Assembly: GCA_023436765.1 (NCBI GenBank)
Contig: JAEZHX010000169.1
Coordinates: forward strand, 1-6,161
Direction of reading: 5' to 3'
Length of the DNA: 6,161 bases
Source of the DNA: Bacillota bacterium
Lineage (GTDB): Bacteria > Bacillota > Clostridia > Lachnospirales > Lachnospiraceae
The position numbers and the translations under genes were made by a program. The notes below the pieces were generated by a model. That model did not search any database. It was not told where the DNA came from and saw only the letters and a list, made by a program, of their open reading frames with translations. Positions 5,258 to 6,161 of the stretch are shown piece after piece (position 1 is the stretch's first letter; the number at the start of each line of letters is the position of its first letter).

Positions 5258-6161
5258 GTGTATACCTCCTTCAGATGCTGCTTTATTTCCTCAGCGATAT
5301 CATGTTCCTCACCAAAAGCATAGATATAATATGCCTCTATGAATAGTCTCCTGCATTCCTTACGCTTTAACTCCAGGTTTCCTTCTGCTATGGCAATGGC
5401 CTCTGTGGTCTGGGCTTTGATCAGAGCCAGCTCCGGCCTGTAATCAAGTTTTCTGCTCCCAAGATTTCTCTCGATGCCCTTCTCGCATAATTCCAAGGCC
5501 CTCACCGGATTCTTCTCCCGTTGATAGAGCCTGCAAGCGATAATGGCTACCTTGGGGTAAAGTCTGTTGTTCTCGACCATGGACAGATGGTTATCCAGAT
5601 AATCCAGCGCCTGGAATAGGATTTCCTTCGCCCGGCCTATCATATCAGCAGCAATCATTCTCTGAATAATGTCGATGATAATATTGAATTCTGTATTACT
5701 CAGATAATAATCCCCGATCTCATTCGTCTGAAAATCTGGTACAGTATAGCCGATCGCTTCCATGAACAGTTCAATGGTTGTCCTTACATCACCGCCCTGA
5801 ATCTCATTCAGTAAAGCTCTGCAGGAAACGATAAATTGCTTATGAACACTTCCCTTGGAAGAGAAAATCTTCTCATAGACATTAAGCAGACGCTCCGCTG
5901 ATTGTACGTTTTTCTCTTCGATCTCCTTTTTGATATCTTCTCTGTTCTGATAAGATTCATAATCCAGATCCGTCAAAATTAATTCAAACTGGTTCGGTGT
6001 CTTTCCAAGCCTCTCAAGTAATGCTTCCAGCAGCAATGAGTCAACATCCCTGGCACCGGCTTCAATCCTGGAGAGTGTCGGTACAGAGCATAAGCCCTTA
6101 CAAAGTTTACTTTGTGAGATCTTATAGTTTTCACGAAAATACAGAATGGCAGAACCGATTT
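5239..6161 (-). CDS. XRE-family HTH regulator with helical-repeat C-terminus, paralogue of its neighbour; N-terminus outside window
   Basis: The minus-strand frame is open from the window edge to the TAG at 5241-5239 (about 306 residues visible). The TTG at 6036 is internal: the frame continues upstream through another 41 codons that complete the HTH (ILYFRENYKISQSKL, then CKGLCSVPTLSRIEAG). Compared with the 313-residue neighbour, only about six to eight residues, including the start codon, should be missing. After the HTH comes a helical region with TPR-like pairs, for example about visible residues 155-180 (FNIIIDIIQRMIAADMIGRA) and the stretch around VAIIACRLYQREKNPVRALEL. The HTH segment is close to that of the downstream gene, while the C-terminal half has diverged well beyond easy alignment. 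This suggests an old tandem duplication with a shared or similar DNA site but a different ligand or role. It ends inside the start region of the next gene (19-bp overlap). The promoter is outside the window. Confidence 0.82.
   Translation of the reverse strand, partial: IGSAILYFRENYKISQSKLCKGLCSVPTLSRIEAGARDVDSLLLEALLERLGKTPNQFELILTDLDYESYQNREDIKKEIEEKNVQSAERLLNVYEKIFSSKGSVHKQFIVSCRALLNEIQGGDVRTTIELFMEAIGYTVPDFQTNEIGDYYLSNTEFNIIIDIIQRMIAADMIGRAKEILFQALDYLDNHLSMVENNRLYPKVAIIACRLYQREKNPVRALELCEKGIERNLGSRKLDYRPELALIKAQTTEAIAIAEGNLELKRKECRRLFIEAYYIYAFGEEHDIAEEIKQHLKEVYTWEDTD
5265..5270 (-). promoter_or_regulatory. Ribosome-binding site of the distal regulator, inside the upstream gene
   Basis: AGGAGG on the minus strand, seven bases before the ATG at 5257 and inside the last codons of the upstream regulator. 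Ribosomes finishing the first gene pass directly over this site, which favours coupled expression of the two regulators in a fixed ratio. Confidence 0.8.

Overview
The window (about 41% G+C by eye) reads like a chromosomal segment from a clostridial Firmicute, most likely a Lachnospiraceae-type anaerobe. The grounds are strong AGGAGG ribosome-binding sites, a DUF3795 Cys-rich protein, a tRNA gene without an encoded CCA end, a stand-alone GGDEF-EAL protein and XRE-TPR regulators. No transposase, integrase, phage gene, CRISPR array or rRNA is visible. The taxonomic call is inference from style, not from a marker gene.

Left part, plus strand: the 3' part of a large protein with repeated beta-strand motifs (probable beta-propeller, 1-1722; its N-terminus lies outside the window). 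It is followed after 18 nt by a DUF3795 protein (1741-2280) with its own strong ribosome-binding site. A 347-bp stretch without protein-coding genes follows. It holds tRNA-Val(GAC) at 2441-2514 with an extended -10 promoter just upstream and a 14-bp stem terminator at 2531-2565, which probably also serves the gene arriving from the other side.

Middle, minus strand: a GGDEF-EAL protein (2628-3938). Its GGDEF domain is ruined at the active site, while every catalytic residue of the EAL domain is present, so it is predicted to degrade c-di-GMP.

Right part: the most interesting piece is a compact block that looks like a peptide-pheromone (RRNPP-type) quorum-sensing locus. A 52-codon secreted-peptide gene (4161-4319, plus strand, strong RBS, signal peptide, polar tail ending in DMPPIDTF) is preceded by a TATAAT box and a perfect 10+2+10 bp palindrome. 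It converges on, and overlaps by 4 bp, a minus-strand operon of two paralogous HTH-plus-TPR-like regulators (4316-5257, and 5239 to the window edge). These two overlap each other by 19 bp and have nearly the same DNA-recognition segment but diverged C-terminal domains. No terminator is seen between the regulators and the peptide gene. The first good minus-strand terminator-like hairpin (4003-4060) lies beyond the peptide gene and touches its promoter, so the regulator mRNA may run antisense across the whole peptide gene.

Working model (inference): the peptide is exported, trimmed and re-imported. Its C-terminal piece binds the TPR-like domain of one or both regulators, which act at the palindrome on peptide expression, with sense-antisense transcription adding a second layer. 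The adjacent EAL phosphodiesterase is a possible, unproven, output target.
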